64,000 bases of DNA, from contig NZ_FSRA01000002.1 in NCBI RefSeq assembly GCF_900129465.1, positions 434,001-498,000 of the forward strand, given 5' to 3'. The notes beneath the pieces are model-generated. The model saw only the letters and a list, made by a program, of their open reading frames with translations, searched no databases and had not been told where the DNA came from. Shown piece by piece: positions 46,164 through 55,948 of the stretch (its first letter is position 1; each line of letters begins with the position of its first letter). The DNA comes from Chitinophaga niabensis. Lineage in GTDB: Bacteria > Bacteroidota > Bacteroidia > Chitinophagales > Chitinophagaceae. Both the position numbers and the translations under genes were made by a program.

Positions 46164-46912
46164 ATATAGAATTTTGTAGTGGGTTGCTTTGTATCGTGAT
46201 AGAACAGGAAGGTCCAATCTTCCTGCTGCCCTCTTTCCATATACTCCTGCCGCAATTCCATGGTACGTTTACCATCGTAATCGTACTTGGCAATGAACCG
46301 GCTTTTCATTTGTGAGATCTGTGGAGCCACGTCGCCGCCAAAGAACACCTTATCTTCTCCATCGTCTATCAGGAACACCTGGTGATAAGGGCAGTGGCCA
46401 CCTGTTACTTCATAATGTATATATCCATCAATAGTACCATTTCCTTCTGTAAGCACTACGTTATCTCTTTTGGGTAAGAGGTCCACTTCTTCCTTTAAAT
46501 AAGATTTGCCATCGTTGGCAAATGCGTAATCCAGCTCCTGGCGGTTCACGTAATAAGTGGCATGCGGAAAGCTCAGGCTGCGTTCTCCTGTAATGAGGTC
46601 CTGCACACTGATGCCGCCGGCATGATCTTTATGAAGATGGCTCATCAACACCTTGGTTACTTCCATGGGGTTGATGCCTTCGTCTATGAGGTTCTGATGT
46701 AATTGTAATACGCCATTGGCATTGCGGAAACCGAGGCCGGAATCCAGTAAAAGGATGTCCCGGTCCGTGATCACCAGGAAAGGTTGGATCTCTACAAGCA
46801 AAGAGCCTGTAGTTCTGTCTTTCATGGAATCCTTATGATCATCAAAAGGGAGGAATTTCTTGGTCCCGTCTACTGTAAAACTTCCTTCTGATAAAGGTAT
46901 GATTCGTGCCAT
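46160..46912 (-). CDS. MBL-fold metallohydrolase
   Basis: 250 residues from the ATG at 46912, no export signal. The metal site is complete: SHLHKDHAGG (His92, His94, Asp96, His97), a later His in GGHCPYHQ, Asp in FFGGDVAP and a final His in FYHDTK. This matches the general hydrolase group (AHL-lactonase-like or glyoxalase-like), not a true beta-lactamase. It lies 16 bp after rodA and is translationally coupled to the NTF2-like gene. Substrate unknown. Confidence 0.85.
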   Translation of the reverse strand: MARIIPLSEGSFTVDGTKKFLPFDDHKDSMKDRTTGSLLVEIQPFLVITDRDILLLDSGLGFRNANGVLQLHQNLIDEGINPMEVTKVLMSHLHKDHAGGISVQDLITGERSLSFPHATYYVNRQELDYAFANDGKSYLKEEVDLLPKRDNVVLTEGNGTIDGYIHYEVTGGHCPYHQVFLIDDGEDKVFFGGDVAPQISQMKSRFIAKYDYDGKRTMELRQEYMERGQQEDWTFLFYHDTKQPTTKFYI

Positions 46913-46928
46913 GTAACAAAAGTAGGGC

Positions 46929-48215
46929 TTATCGTAATACCATTTGCCTGTCCGCATCCAATCTTAACATAATAAATATGAGCATGGTAAAGGTCATCAG
47001 GGATGAACCACCATAACTCACCAGCGGTAGCGGAATCCCTATCACAGGGGCAAGACCGATGGTCATGGAAATATTAATAGCAAGGTGGAAGAAGATAATA
47101 CTGGCTACCCCGTACGCATACACGCGGCTGAAAGTAGACCGCTGTCGCTCCGCAATAAAGATGATCCGGAAGAGCAGGGCAACATATAATCCAATAAAGA
47201 TGATGCTTCCTACAAATCCAAAATCTTCCCCGATGGTACAGAAGATGAAGTCTGTACTTTGTTCCGGAACAAAGTCGAAACGGGTTTGTGTGCCTTTCAG
47301 GTAACCTTTCCCCCAGAAACCGCCGGAACCAATGGCAATCATACTCTGGCGGGTATTGTAGGTGGCCTTGGGATCATTCTCTTTACCCAGCATTACTTCA
47401 ATACGGCGTACCTGGTAATCTTTCAGCACTTTGGTGAAAGCAAAAGGCACTACAAAAAGTACGAAGGCAGAACAGAAAGCCCAGATGGACAGGATCATGG
47501 CCAGCCGCGATTTCTTACGCCTGATCTCTCTCCTTGAAAAGTAGATCACCAATGCGGCGATACCGGTGAAGATGTATAAGAGGATGAATTTATCTACAAG
47601 CAGGGCAGATAACACCAGGATGATACCTGAAAAAGCAATGACCAGCAGCGCAGCGGGTAAACCTTCGCGGAACATCACCAGGAAGAAACAGAAATATACC
47701 AGGGCAAGACCGGTTTCGTCCTGCAGGATAATGATGGCACAGGGAACCAGTACCATAGCTGCAGCAATCAGTCGGGAACGCATTTTGGAGAAATCCGTTT
47801 CCATGGAAGAAAGGTATTTCGCCAGGGCCAGGTTGGTACATAGTTTTGTAAGCTCTGCAGGCTGAAAACGGAAACTGCCCAACTCCAGCCAGGAGTTGGA
47901 TCCCTTCACCCCGGTACCGATCGCCAATACGATCAGGAGTAACAACATCCCGAACGCATACCACAGGTTCGCTGTAGCCGTGAAGAACTTACTATCCGTT
48001 AACCAGATGCCGGTGGCCAGGAACATGGACACACCCAGCCAGAGTACCTGGCGGGCCCAGTTCTTATTCTGGCTAAGCAGGTTGCGGATCACATCATCCC
48101 CCTCCCTGTACTCAGCAGCGAAAATAGCCATCAGGCCAATTGCCACCAATGCCAGGTACAGCCCAAAAATGGGCCAGTCAATTCCTGCAGTAAGTTTCGC
48201 TTGTGAGCGGTTCAT
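46929..48215 (-). CDS. rodA: Rod shape-determining peptidoglycan polymerase RodA
   Basis: A SEDS-family glycosyltransferase of the elongasome, 428 residues with about ten membrane helices. The conserved segments GVKGSNSWLELG and FRFQPAELTKL are present, the latter near the lipid II site, as is the C-terminal GIPLPLVSYGGSS, which marks the RodA/FtsW/SpoVE family. It pairs with the PBP2 gene 9 bp upstream. Confidence 0.95.
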   Translation of the reverse strand: MNRSQAKLTAGIDWPIFGLYLALVAIGLMAIFAAEYREGDDVIRNLLSQNKNWARQVLWLGVSMFLATGIWLTDSKFFTATANLWYAFGMLLLLIVLAIGTGVKGSNSWLELGSFRFQPAELTKLCTNLALAKYLSSMETDFSKMRSRLIAAAMVLVPCAIIILQDETGLALVYFCFFLVMFREGLPAALLVIAFSGIILVLSALLVDKFILLYIFTGIAALVIYFSRREIRRKKSRLAMILSIWAFCSAFVLFVVPFAFTKVLKDYQVRRIEVMLGKENDPKATYNTRQSMIAIGSGGFWGKGYLKGTQTRFDFVPEQSTDFIFCTIGEDFGFVGSIIFIGLYVALLFRIIFIAERQRSTFSRVYAYGVASIIFFHLAINISMTIGLAPVIGIPLPLVSYGGSSLMTFTMLIFIMLRLDADRQMVLR

Positions 48216-48224
48216 TTTTATCGG

Positions 48225-50186
48225 TTAATTTGATAGGATCTTTTTCAGTAACTCTTCCCCGGCAGTAGCAGTATAACTTACACTGTTGAGGGAATCCACT
48301 TTTGATTTCGCGCGCATCGGGGCAGACATGGTAACGGTTTCCATCATCCTTTGCAGGATAGGTCTGCGTTTTACAGAAATGGTATCCGTCAGGTACTTCT
48401 CCATCAATATACTGGCAATAGGTACTGCATAGGTAGCCCCAAAACCTGCATTCTCAACGATCACGGCAATAGCGATCTTAGGATTGTCCTTCGGCGCAAA
48501 ACCTACAAAAAGTGAGTGGTTGGGCTGTTTGGTCATCACCCCGTTCACCCTGGCGTAGTTTTCTGCCGTACCTGTTTTTCCGCATACGGCAACCCCTTCT
48601 ATCTGCGCACCTCTTGCCGTACCACTCGTTACCACATCTTCCATACCCAAAATTACCTGGGAGAAAGCATCGGCGCTGATATGTGTGGCCACATCGCGTT
48701 TCTCTTTATATTTTTTGAGCAGGTCAGACTTATCGTTATCTATACTTTCCACGAAATGTGGTACGTAATAAGATCCCCTGTTGGCAATGATGCACATAGC
48801 ATTCGCCAGTTGCAGCGGCGTAAGGTCCAACAGCCCCTGCCCCATTCCCACATATACTTCAGAGCAGGAATTCCAGCGGCCGGTATAACGCCTGTTCATC
48901 CTTGCCGTGTCTGGTATAATGCCTGGTTTTTCGTTCGGGATATCAATTCCCAGCCTGTGGCCAAAGCCCATGTTGCCGAGGTATTCCGTCCATTTCACCT
49001 GTCCTTTTGTAGTACCGCCCCATTTGTTGTTATCTACAGACAAGCGATAGAGGTGCATGAAATAAGAGTTACAGGAATTGGCCATAGCCACCCGGAGGTT
49101 TGCTGCGTGACCCGGATTTTTGTGGGTACAGGCGATGAACCTGCCACATTGCACATATCCGCCATGGCAGGGATATCCGAAAGAAGGTGTGATCACACCT
49201 TCGTCCAAAGCGATCAATCCCGTTACAGGTTTGAATGTGGAGCCCGGAGCATAGGAAGCCTGGATAGCCCTGTTCAGCATCGGGGAGGTAGTATCCACCA
49301 AGAGCCTTCCAAGGTTGAGGGCTTTATAGGAGCCGGATAATAAGTTCGGGTCAAAGGTAGGACCGCTAACCATGGCCAGGATACCTCCTGTTGCAGGATC
49401 TATCGCTACAATGCTGCCTACTTTTCCTTTCATCATCTGCTCGCCCAGGATCTGCAATTCAATATCCAGAGCCAGGCGCAGGTTTTTACCCGCGATGGCC
49501 ACGGTATCAAACTCTCCATTCTCCAATGGTCCCTGTGGCCTGTTCAGGTTATCTTTTACGAGGTACTGGATACCACGTTGCCCCATGAGTGTACTCTCAT
49601 AAGTGTTTTCCAATCCTGTAAGACCCAGGTAATCGCCCTGCTGATAAGCGCTGTAAGCTTCTTTCTTGAGCTGGTCGGGATTGATTTCTCCGATATAACC
49701 GAGGAAGTTGGCGCCTGCGCCATAAGGGTAAGAACGTACGGGTCGGAGTAATAATTCAAATCCGGGTTGAAAGAGGTACATGCTTTCCTGCAGCTTACCG
49801 TAAGTTTCCGGCGGCAGCAAACTGGCAAATACAGACTGGCGTACACGCCCTTCTCTTTTGATAGCATTGGCAATTCGTTTACGGAATTCTTCCATGTCTA
49901 TCTTCAATATCTCACATAAATAAGCGGTATCTATCTTTTTAACACTGGCAGGGGTTACCATCAGGTCGTACAAGGCCTCGTTACGCAGGATACTTCTCCC
50001 TTTGCGGTCGTAAATGATCCCCCGGCTGGGATAGATCACCTTCTTCAATACCGCATTGGCATCCGCAAGTTTGGAGTATTTAGTTTCCACTACCTGCAAA
50101 AAGAACAACCTTACCACGATGAGCGACACCATGCCAAGGATGATCAACTGAATAACTCTTTTTCTGGGCTGATTATAAACAGACAT
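48225..50186 (-). CDS. mrdA: Penicillin-binding protein 2 (elongation transpeptidase)
   Basis: A monofunctional class B PBP of 653 residues. An N-terminal anchor lies at residues 10-31 and a dimerisation/pedestal domain extends to about 230. The transpeptidase domain has Ser316 and Lys319 (PGSTFKP), the SxN triad Ser371-Cys-Asn373 and the Lys-Thr-Gly at 537-539. A Cys-rich stretch (PCHGGYVQCG) lies between the first two motifs. It crosslinks new wall for lateral growth together with RodA and MreC. It lies 29 bp after mreD. Confidence 0.95.
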   Translation of the reverse strand: MSVYNQPRKRVIQLIILGMVSLIVVRLFFLQVVETKYSKLADANAVLKKVIYPSRGIIYDRKGRSILRNEALYDLMVTPASVKKIDTAYLCEILKIDMEEFRKRIANAIKREGRVRQSVFASLLPPETYGKLQESMYLFQPGFELLLRPVRSYPYGAGANFLGYIGEINPDQLKKEAYSAYQQGDYLGLTGLENTYESTLMGQRGIQYLVKDNLNRPQGPLENGEFDTVAIAGKNLRLALDIELQILGEQMMKGKVGSIVAIDPATGGILAMVSGPTFDPNLLSGSYKALNLGRLLVDTTSPMLNRAIQASYAPGSTFKPVTGLIALDEGVITPSFGYPCHGGYVQCGRFIACTHKNPGHAANLRVAMANSCNSYFMHLYRLSVDNNKWGGTTKGQVKWTEYLGNMGFGHRLGIDIPNEKPGIIPDTARMNRRYTGRWNSCSEVYVGMGQGLLDLTPLQLANAMCIIANRGSYYVPHFVESIDNDKSDLLKKYKEKRDVATHISADAFSQVILGMEDVVTSGTARGAQIEGVAVCGKTGTAENYARVNGVMTKQPNHSLFVGFAPKDNPKIAIAVIVENAGFGATYAVPIASILMEKYLTDTISVKRRPILQRMMETVTMSAPMRAKSKVDSLNSVSYTATAGEELLKKILSN

Positions 50187-50215
50187 GCAGGTAACTAAAT
50201 TAAATAATTATACGC

Positions 50216-50725
50216 TTATTTCCTGCTAAAGAACAACAGCTCGTATATCAATACCAAAAACAGGCTGACCACTGTTGACAACAGGATCTTCAGCAACAGG
50301 TATAAGGGATCGGCAAAGCTGAAAACGGACAGGCAGAAATATACGATGTTGTGTAGCAGTACTAGAACGGAAACATAGATAGCATATTGCGAAGCTCCCA
50401 TACTTGTTACAGAAGGGGTCCGCTGGGTTACTTCAAAACCGCCCTGCGGGGACAGGATGTTGAGAATAAAAGGGCGCAGATACGCGATGAACACACAGGC
50501 CGCGGCATGCAGGCCAAAGGTATCTGAAAACATATCGAGGGTAATACCCAGTAAAAAACCCAGGAGCTGTAAGGCCGGCCGGGGAAGGTTAAAGGGCAAT
50601 AACAAAATGAAGAGCATGTACAGGTAAGGATTTACATGCTGCTCGATCAGGATATGATCTAACACCACTACCTGGAACAGTATCAGTAGTATAAAACGGA
50701 TAATATTTCTTAACAGTACGCTCAT
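50216..50725 (-). CDS. mreD: Rod shape-determining protein MreD
   Basis: A small inner-membrane protein of 169 residues with about five helices, including the usual LLPFNLPRPALQLLGFLLGITLDMFSD stretch in the first half (read with breaks). MreD is part of the elongasome with MreB and MreC. Its ATG overlaps the mreC stop (ATGA), the common coupling for this pair. Confidence 0.85.
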   Translation of the reverse strand: MSVLLRNIIRFILLILFQVVVLDHILIEQHVNPYLYMLFILLLPFNLPRPALQLLGFLLGITLDMFSDTFGLHAAACVFIAYLRPFILNILSPQGGFEVTQRTPSVTSMGASQYAIYVSVLVLLHNIVYFCLSVFSFADPLYLLLKILLSTVVSLFLVLIYELLFFSRK

Positions 50726-51627
50726 TTTAGCAGGTTGCGTGTAGAATCTTCCAACCGGGTTTGCTCATCGCGCAGCAGGTTTTCGATCACATACACATAT
50801 TGCAGGTTGTAAAAGTTGGTAGCAAATTTCATCCGGATGCTGTAGGCGGTGCTGGACTTGTCTGACAGCCGGAAGGTATCGATATAGCCTACTGCTATAT
50901 TTTCAGGGAATACGGCGGAGAATCCGCTGGTAATGATGGTATCGCCCTTATGCAGTTTGGCACTGCGGGGCACATCTTTCATATAACCATAACCACCACT
51001 GGCGCCATCCCAGTAAACCGTTCCAATTTCCCCGGAGCTTTTCAGCTTGGCACTGAAGCCGAAGTTGGAGTTATTGGCGGCCCCGGATGATTTATATAAC
51101 AGCGAGATCACTACGGCGTAGTTTTCGCTCACACTCCTTACCACTCCCACAGCTCCGTCAGGCCCAATTACCCCCATGTTCGGACGTATACCGTCTTTAC
51201 TGCCACGGCGGATAGTGATGGTATTGATCTCGCGGTTCACGGAGTTGTTGATCACCTTGGCTTCCCGGTAAAGGAACTTACGCATTTCGGTGCTCAGCAG
51301 TTTGCGGGCCGTATCATTACTGTATTTCCTTAATGTATCGAACTTAACGAAGGTTCCTGTATCGCGGGTATCAAAGCTGGAGGCCAGCTCGTTGTGCAAA
51401 CGGACGTTTTCCTTTACAAGGCTATCGTTGGTAGATTGAAGATGGAAGTAGTATTGTACACCATTGTATTTAGTGTACAGCTTGCCGCTGATGCTACTGG
51501 CGGAGTTGAGGTATACAGTACGCTGGAAGTTGTTATTCCTGAATACGAATATAAAGCAAATCACTTCCAGCAGCAGAAACAGAAAGAAGTTGAAATACCG
51601 CCTTAAGAAAATGATCAGATTTCGCAC
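50722..51627 (-). CDS. mreC: Rod shape-determining protein MreC
   Basis: A bitopic membrane protein of 301 residues: an N-terminal helix at about 10-28, a periplasmic coiled coil (SLVKENVRLHNELA), and a two-lobed beta domain with GSKDGIRPNMGVIGPDGAVGVV and GDTIITSGFSAVFPENIAVG, as in MreC. The start is GTG at 51627, the only start before the membrane helix. It bridges MreB filaments to PBP2. Confidence 0.92.
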   Translation of the reverse strand: MRNLIIFLRRYFNFFLFLLLEVICFIFVFRNNNFQRTVYLNSASSISGKLYTKYNGVQYYFHLQSTNDSLVKENVRLHNELASSFDTRDTGTFVKFDTLRKYSNDTARKLLSTEMRKFLYREAKVINNSVNREINTITIRRGSKDGIRPNMGVIGPDGAVGVVRSVSENYAVVISLLYKSSGAANNSNFGFSAKLKSSGEIGTVYWDGASGGYGYMKDVPRSAKLHKGDTIITSGFSAVFPENIAVGYIDTFRLSDKSSTAYSIRMKFATNFYNLQYVYVIENLLRDEQTRLEDSTRNLLK

Positions 51628-51661
51628 TTGATTCGAGTCTTAGGATTCCGGATTTTTCAAT

Positions 51662-51684
51662 CCCGGCAGATTAGATCTGCCGGG
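51662..51684 (-). other. Hairpin between mreB and mreC
   Basis: A 10-bp perfect stem (CCCGGCAGAT and its complement) with a 3-base loop in the 69-bp mreB-mreC gap. No U-run follows on the minus strand, so it may reduce rather than end transcription or protect the mreB RNA. Function inferred. Confidence 0.5.
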
Positions 51685-51696
51685 ACTGTACTAAGT

Positions 51697-52719
51697 TTAT
51701 TGCATCAGGAATGGATACTTGCCAATATGTTTCAGGGCAATACCTGTACCTCTTACTACGGCGCGCAGCGGATCGTCTGCAACATGCACCGGCAGTTTGA
51801 TCTTTTGGCTCAAACGTTTATCCAGGCCACGTAATAATGCACCACCACCGGTGAGGTATAAACCACGGCGGTAGATATCTGATGCCAGCTCCGGCGGCGT
51901 TGTTTCCAGCGCTTTCAGGATAGCTTCTTCTATTTTAAAGATTGATTTGTCCAGCGCTTCAGCGATCTCCTGGTAAGATACCATGATCTGCTTGGGGATA
52001 CCGGTTACAAGGTCACGGCCATTCACGGGGATATCATCCGGTGGGTTATCCAGTTCTTTGAGGGCAGAACCAATGCCGATCTTGATCTGCTCGGCGGTCC
52101 TTTCACCGATCAGTAAACTATGATAGCGGCGGAGGGCTTCCATGATATCTGCAGTGAATTCATCACCTGCTATACGGATACTCTGGTCGCACACGATACC
52201 AGCCAGGGCAATTACAGAGATACCGGTGGTACCACCTCCGATATCAATGATCATGTTACCTACGGGTTCTTCTACGTCTATACCTATACCAAGGGCAGCG
52301 GCCATTGGTTCGTGGATCAGATATACTTCTTTTGCACCTGCCTGCTCAGCAGAGTCGCGCACTGCACGTTTTTCCACCTCTGTGATGCTGGAAGGGATAC
52401 AGATCACCATCCGCCAGCTTGGCGCAAACAACGGCTTTTTAGGGTATATCATTTTGATAAGCTCACGGATCATGCCCTCGGCCGCATTGAAGTCTGCGAT
52501 CACACCATCTTTCAATGGACGGATCGTACGCAGGTATTCATGCGTTTTCTCGTGCATCATCATCGCTTTTTTGCCTACAGCAACGATCTTGCCACTGGCT
52601 CTTTCTATAGCAACAATGGAAGGCTCGTCTACTACAACTGAGTCATTGTGAATGATCAGTGTATTGGCAGTTCCAAGGTCGATTGCAATCTCCTGAGTTA
52701 AAAAGTTAAAGAAGCCCAT
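51697..52719 (-). CDS. mreB: Rod shape-determining actin homologue MreB
   Basis: A bacterial actin of 340 residues, standard length. The phosphate-1 motif is IDLGTANTLI at about residues 13-22, phosphate-2 reads IDIGGGTTGISVI, and the adenosine motif is LTGGGALLRGLD. It polymerises under the inner membrane and positions the wall-elongation complex. First gene of the rod-shape operon, with a TATTTTTG element 14 bp before the ATG. Confidence 0.97.
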   Translation of the reverse strand: MGFFNFLTQEIAIDLGTANTLIIHNDSVVVDEPSIVAIERASGKIVAVGKKAMMMHEKTHEYLRTIRPLKDGVIADFNAAEGMIRELIKMIYPKKPLFAPSWRMVICIPSSITEVEKRAVRDSAEQAGAKEVYLIHEPMAAALGIGIDVEEPVGNMIIDIGGGTTGISVIALAGIVCDQSIRIAGDEFTADIMEALRRYHSLLIGERTAEQIKIGIGSALKELDNPPDDIPVNGRDLVTGIPKQIMVSYQEIAEALDKSIFKIEEAILKALETTPPELASDIYRRGLYLTGGGALLRGLDKRLSQKIKLPVHVADDPLRAVVRGTGIALKHIGKYPFLMQ

Positions 52720-52732
52720 TGTTTGATACGGT

Positions 52733-52740
52733 CAAAAATA
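52733..52740 (-). promoter_or_regulatory. Putative -7 element of the mre operon
   Basis: The minus strand reads TATTTTTG, an exact TAnnTTTG match, giving a very short leader before mreB. Confidence 0.45.
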
Positions 52741-52825
52741 TTTGAATGCAAAAATGAATAATTCTAACGAATATACGATGCAATTATTGGATTTTCTTAT
52801 CTATACAGAATACAACACGAAGATG

Positions 52826-54106
52826 TTAACTAACAAATTCATATCCAATATCTCTCCTGTAATACTTACCATCGAATTGAATGCGCTCTGCAGTTTGCCT
52901 CGAATGAGCCAACGCTAACTGCAAATCGCTTGCCAAAGATGTAATAGCTATCACACGGCCACCGTTTGTAAGTACCTGATCCCCATCTGCTTTAGTACCT
53001 GCATGGAACACCAGCTGGTCTTTTGCCGGGGCTGGTATCTCTGTGATCACCTTTCCTTTTTCATAGGATTCAGGGTATCCTTTGCTTACCAGCATAACAG
53101 TAGCTGCTGCACGAGGATCTTCATATACCGTCACCTGGTCCAGGGCCTGTTGTTGTACGGCTGTGAACAGTTCCAGCAGATCGTTCTGCAGGCGCGGGAT
53201 CACTACCTCTGTTTCCGGATCGCCCATCCTGCAATTGTATTCGATTACAAAGGGTTCTCCTTCCACATTGATCAAACCAAAGAATATAAAGCCCTGGTAA
53301 ATAATGTTCTCTTTAGCCAAACCTTCTACTGTAGGGCGTATGATACGGTCTTCCACCATTTTCATAAAAGCCCCCTGTGCAAACGGAACAGGTGAAACAG
53401 CTCCCATGCCGCCGGTATTCAAACCGGTATCTCCTTCTCCTATCCGCTTGTAATCCTTTGCAGTAGGCAGGACCTTATAGTTCTTACCATCTGTAAGTAC
53501 GAACACGGAAAGTTCTATACCCGTCAGGAACTGCTCTATCACTACTTTTTTACCGGCCTCTCCAAATTTGGCAGAGCGGATCATTTCTTCAAACTCCTGT
53601 ACAGCTTCATCATGAGAAGAGGTGATCACTACGCCTTTACCTGCTGCCAGGCCATCAGCCTTCAATACAACAGGTACGGCATGCTGGCGGATATAAGCTA
53701 CGCCCTCTTCAAAATTCTCCTCACTGAATTCCCGGTAAGCAGCGGTAGGGATATTATGCCTTTGCATAAATAACTTCGCAAAAGCTTTACTGCCCTCCAT
53801 TTGCGCACCTTCTTCAGAAGGGCCGATCACCGGGATATGCTGTAATGCTGCATCTGCCTTGAAGAAATCATAAACGCCCTTTACCAGCGGTTCCTCGGAA
53901 CCGGGTACCAGCATATCTATCTTATTGTTCAGGCAGAAATCTTTTATCTTCTCAAAATCACTTACGCCTATGTTCACATTGGTGCCATACGCAGCTGTTC
54001 CTGCATTTCCAGGGGCAATGTACAAGTGTGTACATGCAATGCTTTGTGCTATCTTCCAGGCCAGCGCGTGCTCCCGGCCACCACTTCCTAACAGTAAAAT
54101 ATTCAT
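52826..54106 (-). CDS. purD: Phosphoribosylamine-glycine ligase
   Basis: Purine synthesis enzyme joining glycine to phosphoribosylamine with ATP (GAR synthetase), cytoplasmic, 426 residues, standard length. The N-terminal domain begins LLLGSGGREHALAWK, the ATP-grasp part contains VVLKADGLAAGKGVVI, and the FEYNCRMGDPETEV-like metal-binding segment reads VIEYNCRMGDPETEV. A single gene, back to back with the POT transporter. Confidence 0.97.
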   Translation of the reverse strand: MNILLLGSGGREHALAWKIAQSIACTHLYIAPGNAGTAAYGTNVNIGVSDFEKIKDFCLNNKIDMLVPGSEEPLVKGVYDFFKADAALQHIPVIGPSEEGAQMEGSKAFAKLFMQRHNIPTAAYREFSEENFEEGVAYIRQHAVPVVLKADGLAAGKGVVITSSHDEAVQEFEEMIRSAKFGEAGKKVVIEQFLTGIELSVFVLTDGKNYKVLPTAKDYKRIGEGDTGLNTGGMGAVSPVPFAQGAFMKMVEDRIIRPTVEGLAKENIIYQGFIFFGLINVEGEPFVIEYNCRMGDPETEVVIPRLQNDLLELFTAVQQQALDQVTVYEDPRAAATVMLVSKGYPESYEKGKVITEIPAPAKDQLVFHAGTKADGDQVLTNGGRVIAITSLASDLQLALAHSRQTAERIQFDGKYYRRDIGYEFVS

Positions 54107-54315
54107 AATGGATTGAAACGTAATGTTATGAGGGGAATCCCAGTTGTTATACCCGTTGTTTAACCAGCGGAAAATTTTTGCAAAGTACGGTCAAAAAAGC
54201 CACTTTTTTCATGCAGATGTCTGATTTTCTTTATCTTTCAGCGCAAAATTTATATTGATACTGCTTATCGTCAACTTATCGTCACAGAAAAACAGCAAAA
54301 TTTAACTGACCATTT

Positions 54316-55860
54316 ATGAATTCACCAGCTACTCCAAAGGGGCACCCGAAAGGGCTTTACGTGTTATTTGCCACTGAAATGTGGGAGCGTTTTAACTACT
54401 ATGGAATGAGGGCCATCCTGATCTTTTTTATGACGGATGCCTTACTGTATTCAAAACCCTTTGCCTCTAACTTATATGGTGGCTATACCGGGCTTGTATA
54501 TCTTACTCCCTTAGTTGGGGGATATATAGCCGACAGATATTGGGGAAACAGGCAGTCTATTATTATCGGAGGCCTTTTCATGGCGCTGGCGGAATTCTTC
54601 TTATTTGGCTTTGCCAGCTATTACACAGAACTGCGGGAATCCCCGGAACTAGCCAGGCTGCTGTTTTACGTAGGACTGGGGCTGATGATTGCCGGAAATG
54701 GTTTTTTCAAACCCAATATCTCTTCCCTGGTTGGACAACTGTATTCCAACACTGATACCAGAAAGGATGCAGCCTATACTATCTTCTACATGGGTATAAA
54801 TGTGGGAGGCATGCTGGGGCCCTTTATTTGCGGCCTTGTAGGAAACACAGGCAATCCGGCTCATTTCAAATGGGCTTTCCTGGCAGCTGGCATAGGCATG
54901 TTGCTCAGTGTGATCACCATGAAATTATTACAGGAAAAATACCTTGTATCGCACGATGGCAGACCGGTAGGGGTTATCCCGGAACACATGGATGGTAAAA
55001 ACCATTTCCTTAAAAAAACGTTCTCCCTCAATTCTGTGATCTTTATATTGGCCATAGCCGCCGCTGCAATAGGTCTACTTTATCTGCATGCTGATCAGAT
55101 CGTGGATATCTCCATCCTCCTGATAGTGGGCCTGGTCATCATACTGGTAGTTATATTTTCAGACAAAGGACTGAGTACCATTGAAAGGAAACAGGTGGGG
55201 GTGATCCTGATCGTATCCTTCTTTGTAATCTTCTTCTGGAGCGCATTTGAGCAGGCCGGCGCTTCCCTGTCCTTCTTCGCCAATGAGCAAACCGACCGGT
55301 ATATCCCACTACTGAACTTTACAGTACCGCCATCCTGGTTCCAGTCCCTGAACTCTGCTTTTGTGGTGATCTTTGCACCATTGTTTGCAGCGATCTGGCT
55401 TTTCCTGGGCAAGCGTAAAATGGAACCCAACTCTCCTACCAAAATGGCCATCGGCTTACTTTTACTGGCTATAGGTTTCCTGGTGATAGCAATTGGTGTG
55501 AAAGATCCGCAGCAGACAAAAGTAAATATGATGTGGCTCACCAGCATGTATGCTTTGCATACCTGGGGCGAGTTATGCCTTTCTCCTATTGGCCTTTCCC
55601 TGGTAAATAAACTGGCCCCCGTACGTTTTGCATCGCTGCTGATGGGCGTGTGGTTTATGGCCAATGCCGCAGCTAACGTACTGGCTGGTAAACTCAGTGC
55701 CCTGTACCCGCCTCCGGGTGAAACCACCCGTTTCCTCGGTTACACCATCACTTCTCTCTATGATTTCTTCATGTTATTCGTTGTGATGGCGGGTGTAGCC
55801 TCTCTCATCCTCTTCTTCCTGACCCGTTTCTTAGGCAGATGGATGAACGAATCAAAATAA
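54316..55860 (+). CDS. POT-family proton-dependent oligopeptide transporter
   Basis: An inner-membrane di/tripeptide-proton symporter, 514 residues, with 12-14 helices predicted by eye. The first helix carries the family signature ATEMWERFNYYGMR (ExxERFxYYG), which binds protons and peptide, and GGYIADRYWG follows. It is followed by its own terminator and then a second peptide-transporter gene of another family. Substrate range is not predictable. Confidence 0.94.
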   Translation: MNSPATPKGHPKGLYVLFATEMWERFNYYGMRAILIFFMTDALLYSKPFASNLYGGYTGLVYLTPLVGGYIADRYWGNRQSIIIGGLFMALAEFFLFGFASYYTELRESPELARLLFYVGLGLMIAGNGFFKPNISSLVGQLYSNTDTRKDAAYTIFYMGINVGGMLGPFICGLVGNTGNPAHFKWAFLAAGIGMLLSVITMKLLQEKYLVSHDGRPVGVIPEHMDGKNHFLKKTFSLNSVIFILAIAAAAIGLLYLHADQIVDISILLIVGLVIILVVIFSDKGLSTIERKQVGVILIVSFFVIFFWSAFEQAGASLSFFANEQTDRYIPLLNFTVPPSWFQSLNSAFVVIFAPLFAAIWLFLGKRKMEPNSPTKMAIGLLLLAIGFLVIAIGVKDPQQTKVNMMWLTSMYALHTWGELCLSPIGLSLVNKLAPVRFASLLMGVWFMANAAANVLAGKLSALYPPPGETTRFLGYTITSLYDFFMLFVVMAGVASLILFFLTRFLGRWMNESK

Positions 55861-55878
55861 TTCTTAACCTGTATATTG

Positions 55879-55908
55879 AAGGGACACAAGCAAACTTGTG
55901 TCCCTTTT
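55879..55908 (+). terminator. Intrinsic terminator after the POT transporter
   Basis: A 12-bp perfect stem (AAGGGACACAAG) with loop CAAA and a short T-run, 18 bp past the stop. Confidence 0.85.
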
Positions 55909-55948
55909 GATTTATTATTACTATATTTAATAATTATCAACCGTTCTT

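Noticed and set aside
46160..46912. Reading the MBL-fold gene as a metallo-beta-lactamase resistance gene
   Set aside because: It has no signal peptide, the sequence around HLHKDH is that of general hydrolases, and it sits inside a cell-shape operon.
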